DNA of 64,000 nucleotides from Rhodothermales bacterium (GCA_028278205.1 JANQES010000054.1:95905-159904), one strand, 5' to 3'. Shown: positions 42,397-52,004, counted from the stretch's first letter. Program-made: numbers and translations. Notes: generated by a model not told the origin, from the sequence alone.

Positions 42397-43779
42397 ATGC
42401 TCCTGCGCCGCATTCAACATTTCATTAAACAGCACGACCTGATAACGCCGGGCGCGCGGGTGCTTGTTGGTGTCAGCGGGGGTGTCGATTCGGTGGTGTT
42501 GATGGTGGTGATGAAGGCGCTGGGCTATGGGCCGGTGGCGGCGCACGTCAACTACCAGCTTCGCGGCGCGGCGTCGGACGGCGATGCAGCCTTCGTGGAG
42601 GCGTTGTGTAAAAAGCTGGACGTGCCGTTTCACGGGGCGGTGATCGACGGGGCGGCGTTGGCGAGAGAGCAGGGGCTATCGCTGCAGGAGGCGGCGCGCG
42701 ATGCGCGGTATGCGTTTTTCGCCCGCGTAGCTGAGGCCGAAGATCTGCGCTTCGTGGCGCTGGCGCATCATCGCGACGATCAGGCGGAGACGGTATTGCT
42801 GCACCTGCTGCGCGGCGCCGGGCCGGAAGGGCTGGCAGGGATGCCGGTGAAGCGACCTCTCGCGCCGGGCAGCGCCGCCCTGCTCGTCCGCCCGTTCCTC
42901 GGCACGCCGCGCCGGGAGATCGAAGCCTTTGCCCGGAGCGAAGGCCTGGCGTGGCGCGAAGACGAGAGCAACACCAGCCTGAAATATCAGCGCAACGTGT
43001 TACGGAACGCCGTGTTGCCCATGATCGAAAAGCACTTCGGCGAAGCGGCTTCTGCGAACATCGCCCGGTCTGGCGCGCTGGTTCGCGCGTACGTCGAAGA
43101 GGCGTTTCGGCAGGAGGTGGCGGCGCACTTCGACCGGGTGGCGCAGCCCGAAGCGCGGCGGCTGAACCTCGATACGCTCGGCGCGCTGGCCCCGGTGTGG
43201 CGTCGACGGCTCATCCTCGAAGCGCTCGACCGCTGGCTGCCCGGCGCCCAACGCCACGCTGCGCTGGCCGAAGAGATCGACCGACTCATCGAGGCGCAGC
43301 CGGGGCGCCGGGTGGTGTTGAAAGGGGGGAGCATCTGGCGGGAACGCGAAGGGCTCGTGTTTATGCCGGCGGAAGAGCCCGCTGAGGCGGCCCCCGGCGA
43401 GGCCTGGGTGCAACCGGGAGACGCTGTTTCGCTGGGGTCCGGCTCGCTTCGCATCGATGTGATGGACGACCGTCCGGCCCGGCTCGACGCCGAAGCGCCC
43501 ACCTCGGTCTTCGCCGATGCAGACCGCCTCACGTTTCCGCTCTGCGTCCGGCGCTGGCAACCGGGAGATCGATTCCAGCCGCTTGGGATGGCAGGGACCA
43601 AAAAGGTGAGCGATTTTTTGACTGATGCCAGGGTGCCCGCCCATCGCCGCGCCGGGATGTGGGTGCTCGTTTCGGGCAGCGAGATCGTGTGGATCGTGGG
43701 GATGCGTCTGGCCGAGGGCGTTCGCGTGCAGCCCGGCACACGGCGCGTCGCAAAATTCACGTACATTCAGAGCAGCTAG
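42397..43779 (+). CDS. tilS: tRNA(Ile)-lysidine synthetase TilS
   Basis: 460 residues. Adds lysine to C34 of tRNA-Ile(CAU), changing its decoding from AUG to AUA, with ATP. The N-type PP-loop SGGVDSVV is near residue 30, followed by AHVNYQLRG and ALAHHRDDQAETVLLHLLRGAGPEGLAGM (the HHxDDxxET motif). A C-terminal substrate-binding domain ends in a TilS-C region (RRWQPGDRFQPLGMAGTKKVSDFLTDARVP). Length and order are normal. Start is the ATG at 42397. Confidence 0.96.
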   Translation: MLLRRIQHFIKQHDLITPGARVLVGVSGGVDSVVLMVVMKALGYGPVAAHVNYQLRGAASDGDAAFVEALCKKLDVPFHGAVIDGAALAREQGLSLQEAARDARYAFFARVAEAEDLRFVALAHHRDDQAETVLLHLLRGAGPEGLAGMPVKRPLAPGSAALLVRPFLGTPRREIEAFARSEGLAWREDESNTSLKYQRNVLRNAVLPMIEKHFGEAASANIARSGALVRAYVEEAFRQEVAAHFDRVAQPEARRLNLDTLGALAPVWRRRLILEALDRWLPGAQRHAALAEEIDRLIEAQPGRRVVLKGGSIWREREGLVFMPAEEPAEAAPGEAWVQPGDAVSLGSGSLRIDVMDDRPARLDAEAPTSVFADADRLTFPLCVRRWQPGDRFQPLGMAGTKKVSDFLTDARVPAHRRAGMWVLVSGSEIVWIVGMRLAEGVRVQPGTRRVAKFTYIQSS

Positions 43780-43832
43780 TATCCCAATCGTCTCGGCGAA
43801 AGTGTACCTTGGGGCACGTCGTCGCGTGGTGG

Positions 43833-44086
43833 TTTAGTGTTATGGTGTTTTAGCGTATAGAGGTAGTCATTTTGATTGGTGGGATTTTTTTGAATGTCGA
43901 ATATCGAACAAGGATTTCCGAATGTCGAAGGATTCGACAGTACACTCGACATTCGGAAATCGACATTCGGAAATCGATATTCAAAAGCATCCTCAATCCA
44001 TCTGGCCACCCCTACAAGCAACTAAAACACTGAAACACTCAAACACTCAAACACCATAACACTCAAACACCAAAACACCCCACCCA
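43833..44086. repeat. Nested element: TAAAACAC arms enclosing a GAATGTC inverted repeat
   Basis: Outer left arm 43833-43858 (TTTAGTGTTATGGTGTTTTA) and outer right arm 44021-44086 (ACTAAAACAC, then AAACACTC units) pair in part; the right arm is longer. Inside, 43891-43929 (GAATGTC, GAATATC units) pairs with 43947-43983 (CGACATTCGGAAAT repeated). The inner class is the one found at 17290-17380. The whole spacer between tilS and hpt is covered. Confidence 0.8.
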
Positions 44087-44102
44087 AACCCTCATACCGT
44101 AG

Positions 44103-44672
44103 ATGTCCGAGCCCACCGTGATTCCTGCCGAAAAGACTGTTGAGATTCGTGGCGAGCGTTTTCGCCTGTTTCTGGATGAAACGGCCATCCAGGCCCGTGT
44201 CGCCGAGATCGGTGCGGAAATCAGCCATACGTATGAAGGGCAGGTGCCTATCCTGATCGGTGTGCTCAACGGGTCTTTTATGTTTATCGCCGATTTGATG
44301 CGTGCCATCGACATCCCGTGCGAGATCGATTTCTGGAAGCTGTCTTCGTACGGGGCCGAGAAAGTCTCGTCCGGGCGGGTCCACGAACTCAAAAAGATCG
44401 ACGCCGACCTCGAAGGCCGCCACATCATCATCGTCGAAGACATCGTCGATACCGGGTTGTCGATGCAGTACATCCTCGACCGCATGCAGGAGCATAACCC
44501 GGCCTCGATCCGGGTGGCGACGTTGTTGCACAAGCACGAGGCTACCCGCGTGGACGTGCAGCTCGATTACGTCGGCTTTCGCATCCCGCACCTCTTCGTC
44601 ATCGGCTACGGCCTCGACTACGGCCAGCAAGGCCGCAACCTGCCGGAAATCTACATTCTCGACGACGCTTGA
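44103..44672 (+). CDS. hpt: Hypoxanthine phosphoribosyltransferase
   Basis: 189 residues. Salvages hypoxanthine (and guanine) with PRPP to IMP/GMP. The PRPP-binding motif IIIVEDIVDTGLSMQYIL is exact, preceded by PILIGVLNGSFMFIADLMRAI and followed by the flexible-loop and base regions (KVS..., VGFRIPHLFVIGYGLDYG). Length is normal. The in-frame ATG at 44103 follows the TAAAACAC repeat by about 16 bp. Confidence 0.95.
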   Translation: MSEPTVIPAEKTVEIRGERFRLFLDETAIQARVAEIGAEISHTYEGQVPILIGVLNGSFMFIADLMRAIDIPCEIDFWKLSSYGAEKVSSGRVHELKKIDADLEGRHIIIVEDIVDTGLSMQYILDRMQEHNPASIRVATLLHKHEATRVDVQLDYVGFRIPHLFVIGYGLDYGQQGRNLPEIYILDDA

Positions 44673-45045
44673 CCCTTTTTGGCGCTTTTTTCCGTATTAG
44701 TAAGTAGAGGCGTGTATCTAGTATTAAGAAGGCGATTCGGAAATTTTAGCCTGTTTGTCCACGCCTCTTACGTTCACGTTGTCTTCTGTAGCAGACAGGA
44801 GATGACACGTGTGCAGTAGACTAGACAGAATGACAGAAGCGCCTCAGGGCAAAAATAAGTGCCCTGATTGGTCTTTGAGGCAGATTTTACGCCATGAGTA
44901 GTAGACGACCTGCAACTCATCAGAAAAAAGGACCGTAGGGCTTCCAAAATCGGAACGGCATTTGTCCTATTTCAACGTGAACAACTCAACACGCTCAATG
45001 CACTACACGAACTGGCTTACATCACCTATCGAGACGGTGACAGTC
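44673..45045. other. Non-coding part of a large spacer
   Basis: AT-richer than average. No RNA family, repeat or convincing gene recognised. Confidence 0.4.
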
Positions 45046-45153
45046 ATGCATTATCATCTCGAAGACTGCCGCATACGGAGCCTGGCTGCTCTGGGGCTGG
45101 CCCTGACAACCAGCGTGGTTGCCATGTTGTCGATGTTGGTTGCTGCCCTGTAA
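45046..45153 (+). CDS. Possible small membrane peptide, 35 aa
   Basis: ATG at 45046 preceded by GAGACGG; product HYHLEDCRIRSLAALGLALT and onward ends in a single hydrophobic helix (TSVVAMLSMLVAAL). The frame can extend to 44962. It is one of several short frames in an 800-bp spacer and may be chance. Confidence 0.3.
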   Translation: MHYHLEDCRIRSLAALGLALTTSVVAMLSMLVAAL

Positions 45154-45354
45154 TCATGGCCCTCGAAGCACGCTCGTAGCGCTCTGACCCTTCTCCCGTT
45201 TTAAGAGCGGGCCGCCTTCGGCTGCGCTCTGAAATCCGCTCGGACTTGCGCGGCGGTACTGCCCGGCTCGGCTCTGCTTTTCTCCCTGACTTCTCTCGCG
45301 TTCATCTCGTTTCAGGAAACAGCGGTTTTGATTCCGTAGTTGGTTTTGGGGTAT

Positions 45355-45442
45355 TGTAGTGTTATGGTGTTCTCGTGTTTTAGTTGATGCCCTCTTCTAC
45401 AATAACTAAAACACTAAAACACCATAACACTATAACACTTTA
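45355..45442. repeat. TAAAACAC inverted repeat
   Basis: Left arm 45355-45386 (TAGTGTTATGGTGTTCTCG, TGTTTTAGTTG) and right arm 45403-45442 (AACTAAAACACTAAAACACC, then ATAACAC units) pair well around a 16-nt loop. It shares TAGTGTTATGGTGTT with 43836. Confidence 0.8.
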
Positions 45443-45476
45443 AACCATGTGATCGAACCGTACGACTCCTCCCGCC

Positions 45477-46577
45477 ATGACCAAACCGCACGCTCCGCTC
45501 TATTACCCCGACTACCTGCAACTCGACCGGCTGCTCGATTGCCAGCATCTCGAAAGCGCCGATCACGGCGAGATAGCCCACGACGAGATGCTCTTTATCA
45601 TCACCCACCAGGCTTACGAACTCTGGTTCAAGCAAATCCTGTGGGAACTCGACGCCGTGCGCGCGCTCTTCAAAAAACAGGCCGTCGCCGAAAAAGCCGT
45701 CGGCAGGGCGGTCTCGCACCTGATCCGCATCGTCGAGATCCAGCGGGTCATTATCGGGCAGATCGACGTGTTGGAGACGATGACGCCGCTGGATTTCCTC
45801 GACTTCCGCGACTACCTGATCCCGGCGTCCGGTTTTCAGAGCCTCCAGTTTCGTCTGCTCGAAAACAAGCTCGGCATTCGCCCGGCGCAGCGCCTCAGCA
45901 TCGACAAGACGCCCTACGAAGCGCGTTTTGCCGAACGCGACCGCGTGGCGCTCAAGATCTCGGAGCAAGAGCCATCGATGTTCGATCTGCTCGACAACTG
46001 GCTCGGACGCACGCCTTTCCTGCACTTCGGCACGTTCGATTTCTGGGACGAATACCGGCAGGCCGTCGATGTGATGCTGGCTAAAGACCGGCGGCTGATC
46101 GAAGAAAATCCCATGTTTACGCCGGAGAAGCGGGCTCATCAACTCAAAATGCTCACCGCCACCGAAGCCCAGTTCGATGCGTTGTTCGACCCGGACAAGT
46201 ATGAGCGCTTGCGCCAGGACGGCAGCTTCCGGCTCTCGCACCAGGCCTTGCAAGCCGCGCTGCTGATCAACCTCTACCGCGACGAACCTATTCTCTACCT
46301 CCCGTTCCGCCTGCTCTCGTTGTTGATGGACATCGACGAAAACTTCACCAAGTGGCGCTACCGCCATGCGTTGATGGTGCTCAGGATGATCGGGCGCAAG
46401 ATTGGCACGGGCGGCTCTAGCGGGCACGACTACCTGCGCCAGACCGCCGAGCAACACCGCGTCTTTACCGATCTCTTCAGCCTCTCGACGTTCTTCATCC
46501 CGCGCTCGGCGTTGCCCGACCTGCCGCCTCACGTACGCGCGGCGATGGGCTTTCAGTTTTCGGAAAGTTCGTCGTAA
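45477..46577 (+). CDS. kynA: Tryptophan 2,3-dioxygenase
   Basis: 366 residues. A haem enzyme that opens the indole ring of tryptophan to N-formylkynurenine, first step of the kynurenine pathway. The family start HDEMLFIITHQAYELWFKQILWELD is exact (His of the substrate pocket), followed by MTPLDFLDFRDYLIPASGFQS. The proximal haem His lies in the C-terminal helix KWRYRHALMVLRMIGRKIGTGGSSGHDYLR. The rest of the pathway is not in the window. In-frame start at 45477; the preceding bases are spacer after the repeat. Confidence 0.97.
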   Translation: MTKPHAPLYYPDYLQLDRLLDCQHLESADHGEIAHDEMLFIITHQAYELWFKQILWELDAVRALFKKQAVAEKAVGRAVSHLIRIVEIQRVIIGQIDVLETMTPLDFLDFRDYLIPASGFQSLQFRLLENKLGIRPAQRLSIDKTPYEARFAERDRVALKISEQEPSMFDLLDNWLGRTPFLHFGTFDFWDEYRQAVDVMLAKDRRLIEENPMFTPEKRAHQLKMLTATEAQFDALFDPDKYERLRQDGSFRLSHQALQAALLINLYRDEPILYLPFRLLSLLMDIDENFTKWRYRHALMVLRMIGRKIGTGGSSGHDYLRQTAEQHRVFTDLFSLSTFFIPRSALPDLPPHVRAAMGFQFSESSS

Positions 46578-46590
46578 ATCCGGCAGATAG

Positions 46591-46732
46591 GCGCAAGATG
46601 GTGAGACCAGACCTGGAAGGTCTAGGAGGTCCCGTTTACCTCGACGAACCGCCCAAAATGAGCGATTGTAGTCGGTTTGCAAAAGCGCCAAAGGCCTTCC
46701 AGGTCTCGCTAACAATGGTTCACCACTTTGCG
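46591..46732. repeat. GACCTGGAAGG inverted repeat
   Basis: Left arm GCGCAAGATGGTGAGACC, AGACCTGGAAGG (46591-46620) and right arm CCTTCCAGGTCTCG, TGGTTCACCACTTTGCGC (46694-46732). The order of sub-blocks is mirrored. It takes up about half of the 293-bp spacer before the ankyrin gene; the remainder shows nothing. Confidence 0.75.
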
Positions 46733-46870
46733 CACACCTACCATAGGCTTTCCCCTACACATCAAATCGACTTCTCCCTACAGGTCGAACCACCTTTTCC
46801 TTCAAACGAAGACCCTGCATGTCTCGAATATACAGGGCATACTACTCTGGCAATTTGAGAGGATGTAGCC

Positions 46871-48475
46871 ATGAAGGCCATAACAGTAGCAATCCTGGTC
46901 GTCGCGCTGCTTACACCGCTGCGGGTTTTCGGTCAGGAGAACCCGCCGCCGGATGTAAGCCTCCACATCGCGGCGCTTCAGGGAAATGTCGAAGCCGTTC
47001 GGCAGCATATCAAGGCCGGTTCGGATCTGGATGAAAAAGATGCGTGGGGGTCCACACCGCTGATCATCGCAGCCACCTTTGGCAAGACCGACGTAGCCCG
47101 GGCGTTGATCGAGGCCGGGGCGGATCTGGACCTTAAAAACAACGATGGGTCAACCGCGCTGTTCTCCGCTGCTTTTCTTTGCCGCAAAGAGATCGTCGAG
47201 GCCTTGCTGGAGGGCGGGGCCGACAGGTACCTGCGGAATAACGACGGAACCACGCCGATGGACGCCGTGGCCGCTCCTTTCGAGGATGTCAAATACATCT
47301 ACGATCTCTTTCAAGAAGCCCTTGGGCCGGTGGGGTTGTTGCTGAACTATGAGCATATCAGAACGACGCGCCCTCAGATTGCGGAGATGCTGCGCCCTCG
47401 GACGGAAGAGTTGGAAGCGGTTGACTACACACCGCCAGTGGGGGATGATTGGAAGGTATCGACGCCCGCCGAGCAGGGGCTCGATCCGATGCTCGTGGCG
47501 GAACTCTATCTCGATGCGGCTGGATTGGAGACCCTCTATGGGCTGCTCATCATCAAAAACGACCATCTGATCGCGGAAGACTACTTCAATAAAGGAGCTA
47601 TTGACCAGTTGTCTGCCCGGCAGTCGATCACGAAAAGCTATACCTCGGCCCTGGTCGGCCTTGCGCTGGAGCAAGGCTATCTGACCAGCGTGGATCAGAA
47701 AATGGTGGATTTTTTCCCGGAATTGGCCGGACAGATCAAGGATCCGAGGAAGGAGCAGATCACCATCCGGCACCTGCTAACGATGCGCGGCGGGTATCCC
47801 GACGATGAACTCGATCCCCAGTACCTCGATAGCCTCTTTTTCACGGACAACTGGCACTGGCTGCCTCACATCGTCGATTTTCCGCTCCTCAACGATCCGG
47901 GCACCGCGTTCAACTACAGCAATCTGACGTCTCATCTCCTGGCCGTCATCGTGGCGCGAGCGGTTGGCGCCGATCTCAAAACATACGGCCAGGAGCATCT
48001 CTTCTCGCCGATGGGCGCCAGGGTGGGCGCCTGGACCCGCGATGCCGATGACTACCGCTTTGGCTGCTTCGAGATCTCGGTTACAGCCCGCGATATGGCC
48101 AAATTCGGCAAGGTATATCTCAACGGCGGTCGATACGACGGAAACCGGATCCTTTCAACCGATTGGGTTGAGGCATCGCTTGAGCGGTACTCGGAGGGGA
48201 TCAATCGCTCGGACGAGCCCGGCAGCAGGACGGGTCGTTACTTTCGTGATATCGGGTATGGCTATCAGTGGTGGTCTGCCACGGCAGGGGCGCACCATTT
48301 CGACTACGCGGCGGGCCACGGCGGCAACCTGATCATCTTGCTCCATGACCTCGACATGATCATCGTCACGACCGCCGATCCGTTGTACGAGTTACCGGCG
48401 GCAGCGGGCTGGCGCTACGAAGGGGGCATCATCGACGTAGTGGGCAAGTTCATCGCATCGCTGCCGAAGGAGTGA
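46871..48475 (+). CDS. Ankyrin repeats fused to a class C beta-lactamase-like serine hydrolase
   Basis: 534 residues. A signal peptide (ITVAILVVALLTPLRVFG) is followed by three to four ankyrin repeats at about 30-140 (GSTPLIIAATFGKTDVARAL, GSTALFSAAFLCRKEIVEAL, GTTPMD). From about 200 comes a penicillin-binding-protein/AmpC-like domain: active Ser in SITK (S252-K255) and Y349-S-N351. The last motif is HGGN near the end, in place of KTG. Family members include esterases, D-amino-peptidases and PBP4*-type enzymes, so beta-lactam resistance should not be assumed. Periplasmic or surface location. Confidence 0.9.
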   Translation: MKAITVAILVVALLTPLRVFGQENPPPDVSLHIAALQGNVEAVRQHIKAGSDLDEKDAWGSTPLIIAATFGKTDVARALIEAGADLDLKNNDGSTALFSAAFLCRKEIVEALLEGGADRYLRNNDGTTPMDAVAAPFEDVKYIYDLFQEALGPVGLLLNYEHIRTTRPQIAEMLRPRTEELEAVDYTPPVGDDWKVSTPAEQGLDPMLVAELYLDAAGLETLYGLLIIKNDHLIAEDYFNKGAIDQLSARQSITKSYTSALVGLALEQGYLTSVDQKMVDFFPELAGQIKDPRKEQITIRHLLTMRGGYPDDELDPQYLDSLFFTDNWHWLPHIVDFPLLNDPGTAFNYSNLTSHLLAVIVARAVGADLKTYGQEHLFSPMGARVGAWTRDADDYRFGCFEISVTARDMAKFGKVYLNGGRYDGNRILSTDWVEASLERYSEGINRSDEPGSRTGRYFRDIGYGYQWWSATAGAHHFDYAAGHGGNLIILLHDLDMIIVTTADPLYELPAAAGWRYEGGIIDVVGKFIASLPKE

Positions 48476-48735
48476 CGGGCGGGCAGGTAAACAGTCGTAT
48501 TAATGAATATCGAGACCCAGATCCTTTCCTCCGGGAATCTTCGATTTCGCGTCATCCGCGTTCCATTTCGACCGCTATCGGTTTTTTTCGTTTACTATGC
48601 TGAAGCGCCCTGTTTTAGCCTCATCGGGGCTTGAGCCGCTGAGCCCGGTCCTTCAGGGCCGGGCGGTGTTGCGCTTTCACTATCTTGCGCATACCTACCC
48701 CCGCAGATCGTCACCTGAGGCAAACCGTGGGCACC

Positions 48736-50310
48736 ATGAGCATGGCCGGGCAAAGATACCAACGCGCAATACTTCCCCTTTTCCTGTTGTGGTTGAGCGC
48801 CTGCGCGGGCTCGCAACCGGAGGCCTCGCGGCCCAACATCCTCTTTATCATGTCTGACGATCACACTTCGCAGGCCTGGGGGATCTATGGCGGGGTCCTG
48901 GAAGCGCACGCCCATACGCCGAATATCCGGCGCCTTGCCGATGAGGGCGTCGTGCTGGGCAATGCTTTCTGCACCAACTCCATCTGCACCCCGAGCCGGG
49001 CGAGCATCCTCACCGGGCAGTACAGCCACCGGAACGGCGTCTACACCCTCTCCGAAGCCCTCGAACCGGACAGCATGAACATCGCCAGGGTTCTTCAGGA
49101 AAACGGATACCAGACCGCCGTCATCGGCAAGTGGCATCTCAAAAAGGAGCCGGCAGGCTTCGATCACTACATGGTCTTGCCGGGGCAGGGACGATACCAC
49201 GATCCCATCTTGAAAACAGCAGACAACTGGCAAGACGCGAATCAGGGCGGCCAGGTGTACCAGGGCTTCTCTGCCGACGTCGTTGGGGATTTTTCGATCG
49301 AATGGCTCCAGGCGCGCGATCCGATGAAGCCCTTTTTCCTGATGGTGCATTTCAAAGCCACGCACGAACCCTTCGACTATCCCCAACGCTACGACACGCT
49401 CTATCAGGGCGTCGAAATCCCCGAACCGGCGTCGCTCTACGATTTTTCGCCCCGCACCAACGGGCGCTCCTGGGAGGGGCAACAATTGTGGCGGCTCGGA
49501 GAGCGCTATGTGCAGGATACGGAGCGCGTGAGCAGCGGCCAACCGCCGCGATACCCCGGCCTGCCTTTTTCGCTCGATGGGCTCGACAGCCTGCAAGCTC
49601 GCAAAAAAACCTACCAGAAGTTCGTCAAAGATTTTATGCGGTCCGGGGCCGCCATCGACGACAACATCGGCAAGCTGCTGGCCTATCTCGACGAGGCGGG
49701 GTTGGCCGAAAATACCGTGGTCATCTACACCGCCGATCAGGGCTATTTCCTGGGCGAGCACGGCATGTTCGACAAGCGTATGATCTACGAAGAAGCCCTG
49801 CGTATGCCCTACGTGATGCGCTATCCGCCGGAAGTCCCCGCCGGCAGCCGCAACGACGACATCATTCTCAACCTCGACTTTCCCTCGCTCTTTGCCGACT
49901 ACGCAGGGATCGAGCAGCAACCGGATTTTTTGGAGGGCCGGAGCTTTCGAGACAACACGCGCGGGCACACCCCGCCGGACTGGCGCACACGGATGTACTA
50001 CCGCTACTGGCTTCATCAAACCAACCGTCCGGCCCATTTCGGCATGCGGAACGAGCGCTACAAACTTGCTTTTTTCTACGGACAACCGCTGGGCAAACCC
50101 GGCGCCCACTCCGAACCCACCGCGCCGGCCTGGGAGTTTTACGACCTCCAGGCCGATCCGAACGAAGACCGCAATGCCTATGATGATCCCGCCTATGCCG
50201 AGATCATCGAGGCGATGAAGCAGGAGCTAAGACAACTGCGCAGCCAAACCGGCGATACCGATGAAGGCGAGGCCGTGATGCAGCAGATTCTGGAGGAATA
50301 TTGGAATTAA
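48736..50310 (+). CDS. Sulfatase, lipoprotein (formylglycine-type)
   Basis: 524 residues. Hydrolyses sulfate esters, in this group usually of algal or host polysaccharides. The sulfatase signature is C84-T-P-S-R in NSICTPSRASILTGQYSHRNGV; the Cys is converted to formylglycine by a maturase, not seen here. Metal ligands are in NILFIMSDDHTSQ and the later YTADQGYFLGEHG. The signal peptide ends in a lipobox (LSAC). The ATG at 48736 was preferred to that at 48685. No SusCD or other polysaccharide-utilisation gene is adjacent. Confidence 0.94.
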   Translation: MSMAGQRYQRAILPLFLLWLSACAGSQPEASRPNILFIMSDDHTSQAWGIYGGVLEAHAHTPNIRRLADEGVVLGNAFCTNSICTPSRASILTGQYSHRNGVYTLSEALEPDSMNIARVLQENGYQTAVIGKWHLKKEPAGFDHYMVLPGQGRYHDPILKTADNWQDANQGGQVYQGFSADVVGDFSIEWLQARDPMKPFFLMVHFKATHEPFDYPQRYDTLYQGVEIPEPASLYDFSPRTNGRSWEGQQLWRLGERYVQDTERVSSGQPPRYPGLPFSLDGLDSLQARKKTYQKFVKDFMRSGAAIDDNIGKLLAYLDEAGLAENTVVIYTADQGYFLGEHGMFDKRMIYEEALRMPYVMRYPPEVPAGSRNDDIILNLDFPSLFADYAGIEQQPDFLEGRSFRDNTRGHTPPDWRTRMYYRYWLHQTNRPAHFGMRNERYKLAFFYGQPLGKPGAHSEPTAPAWEFYDLQADPNEDRNAYDDPAYAEIIEAMKQELRQLRSQTGDTDEGEAVMQQILEEYWN

Positions 50311-50435
50311 GCGTGTGGGAAAAGTCATGTGATGTTTTTCTGCGTCGCGCTTTGCATAGCGGGCCAGGTAGAAGAGCAAGCGCCTCCTGATGTCTCTACC
50401 ACTGGGCGTTTTCAAAAGATGTGGGTAAGGACAAG

Positions 50436-50490
50436 TTCGCCGAACGGGACCCAACCGTCGCAGATCCCGCTCGGCGAGCGGGATGTACTG
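50436..50490. repeat. CGAACGGGAC/GGGATGTACTG repeat
   Basis: TTCGCCGAACGGGAC (50436-50450) is followed by a local palindrome at 50464-50484 (ATCCCGCTC-GGC-GAGCGGGAT) and GTACTG. The motif belongs to the class inserted in the gene at 26357-26448. Confidence 0.65.
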
Positions 50491-50518
50491 TAGGGTCACT
50501 TTGCAACTGGATTGAGTA

Positions 50519-51817
50519 TCATGCCCCGATCACCTCATCGAGATTCACCTCTTTCGGATAACACACGTACGGTTTGACGACGAAGCTCGTCAAGGCTTCG
50601 ATGGCGGCGGTGTCGGTAGTTTCGGAAAGCTCGCGGACGGTGCCGTCGTCGTCCATGACGCAGATGGAGCCTTCGATGCGTTCGTAGGCCGAGTGGCGGG
50701 AGAGGTCGAAGGTCAGGTAATACGCGGCGTCGTCTTCGGCGTGCGCGGCGTCGGTGAGGCCGGCCTTCAGCAAGCCTTCGGCCACGCGATACGTCCAGGC
50801 AGCGCGCTGGTCTTCTGCCGGTGTTTCGGGCAGGAAGGTGCAGCGGAAGAAGTCGCGTTCGATGAACCGGCGTGAGAGATCAGCGAGGATGGGGTCGGGG
50901 CTGTTCGTCCAGCGTTTGAGGCTGTAGAGCACGTCGGTGTCGTCGAGTGTGCAGAAAGCGCGGAGGACGTCGGGCTGGTCGATCTGGCCGGCGTCGAGGG
51001 GGCGGTTGAGGAAGTAGCGCAGAGCCGGCGAGACGCCTTCGACGGCATCGAGGGTGCCCCGGCGCAGGTGGTCGCGGGCGCGGTGAATGGCGCCGCGCAG
51101 CACCTGATCGCCCGCCAACACGGTCTTGTGCAGGTACACCTGCCAGTACATCAGCCGCCGGGCAATCAGAAAATTTTCGACGGCATAAATGCCTTTCGCC
51201 TCGATGACGATGCGGGCGTCCGGCCCGCCGTCGAGCGGGTGGACGCGCATCGTTCTGAGAATACGCTGTGCGCCCACCCGGCCTTCGACCACGCCGGTAT
51301 AAAACGAATCGCGCCGCAGGTAGTCGAGGCGGTCCATGTCGAGCTGGCTCGAAACGAGTTGGTGGAAGAAAGGCCGCTCGTAGGTTCCGTCGAACATGTC
51401 GAGGGCGAGGTCGAGAGTGCCGTCGAAGCGTTCGTTGAGGGCCACGATCAGCGCCCGGCTCATGGCCTCATGCCGGAAGCCGTCAATGAGTTCGTATTCG
51501 AGCGTATGCGAAAACGGGCCGTGGCCGACGTCGTGGAGCAAGGCCGCCGCGAGGGCTGCCTGATGTTCTTCGGGCGAGATGGGGGTGCCTTTTTCGGCCA
51601 GGCTCGCGAGGGTGTCTTGCATGAGCGCCATGGCGCCGAGGGCGTGCGTAAAGCGGGTATGCTCGCCGCCCGGAAAGACGAGGTAGCCCACGCCGAGTTG
51701 CCGGATCCGTCGCAGGCGCTGCACCTCCGGCGTCAGGATCAACGGAAGCAGCAACGCGCGCGGCACAGCAATAAAGCCGTGAACGGGATCGGAAAATTGT
51801 TTGTAAGGACTGAGCAA
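50519..51817 (-). CDS. HD superfamily phosphohydrolase (SAMHD1/dGTPase-like)
   Basis: About 432 residues. The HD-domain marks are QRLRRIRQLG, VFPGGEHTRFTHALGAMALM and LLHDVGHGPFSHTLE, the arrangement of SAMHD1-like dNTP hydrolases and YwfO-type proteins. DYLRRDSFYTGV continues the family. The start is set at the TTG (51817) just before LSPYKQFSDPVHGFI, the normal beginning of this family. The frame remains open for another 69 codons to 52024, but those codons lie in a palindromic repeat. The substrate, deoxynucleotide or signalling nucleotide, is unknown. Confidence 0.88.
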   Translation of the reverse strand: MLSPYKQFSDPVHGFIAVPRALLLPLILTPEVQRLRRIRQLGVGYLVFPGGEHTRFTHALGAMALMQDTLASLAEKGTPISPEEHQAALAAALLHDVGHGPFSHTLEYELIDGFRHEAMSRALIVALNERFDGTLDLALDMFDGTYERPFFHQLVSSQLDMDRLDYLRRDSFYTGVVEGRVGAQRILRTMRVHPLDGGPDARIVIEAKGIYAVENFLIARRLMYWQVYLHKTVLAGDQVLRGAIHRARDHLRRGTLDAVEGVSPALRYFLNRPLDAGQIDQPDVLRAFCTLDDTDVLYSLKRWTNSPDPILADLSRRFIERDFFRCTFLPETPAEDQRAAWTYRVAEGLLKAGLTDAAHAEDDAAYYLTFDLSRHSAYERIEGSICVMDDDGTVRELSETTDTAAIEALTSFVVKPYVCYPKEVNLDEVIGA

Positions 51818-51875
51818 GATGGTCGGTGGATGGGTGGGCAGGGCTGTTAAGTTCTCTTCGAGGTAGCGGTTCAAG

Positions 51876-52004
51876 TTCCCCTCCTGGACAGGAGGGGACA
51901 GGGGTGGTTGATCACCCAGGGCGCGAAAAATCGCAGCTTTGGGGTATTTTTTCGAGGTTTTCAATCGACCACCCCTTACTCCCCTCCTGTCCAGGAGGGG
52001 AAAC
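51876..52004. repeat. CCCCTCCTGGACAGGAGGGG inverted repeat element
   Basis: Each end carries a hairpin of this 20-nt type (51879-51898; 51981-52000, with TGTCCA in the centre). The segment between has a partial pairing (GGGGTGGTTGATCACC / GACCACCCCTTA). It is fully open in the reading frame upstream of the HD gene. Confidence 0.8.

Noticed and set aside
44962..45153. 63-aa gene in the large spacer
   Set aside because: The longer frame has no good start; only the last 35 codons are kept as a weak candidate.
46871..48475. Antibiotic resistance beta-lactamase
   Set aside because: KTG motif not found and ankyrin fusion; belongs to the broad serine hydrolase group.
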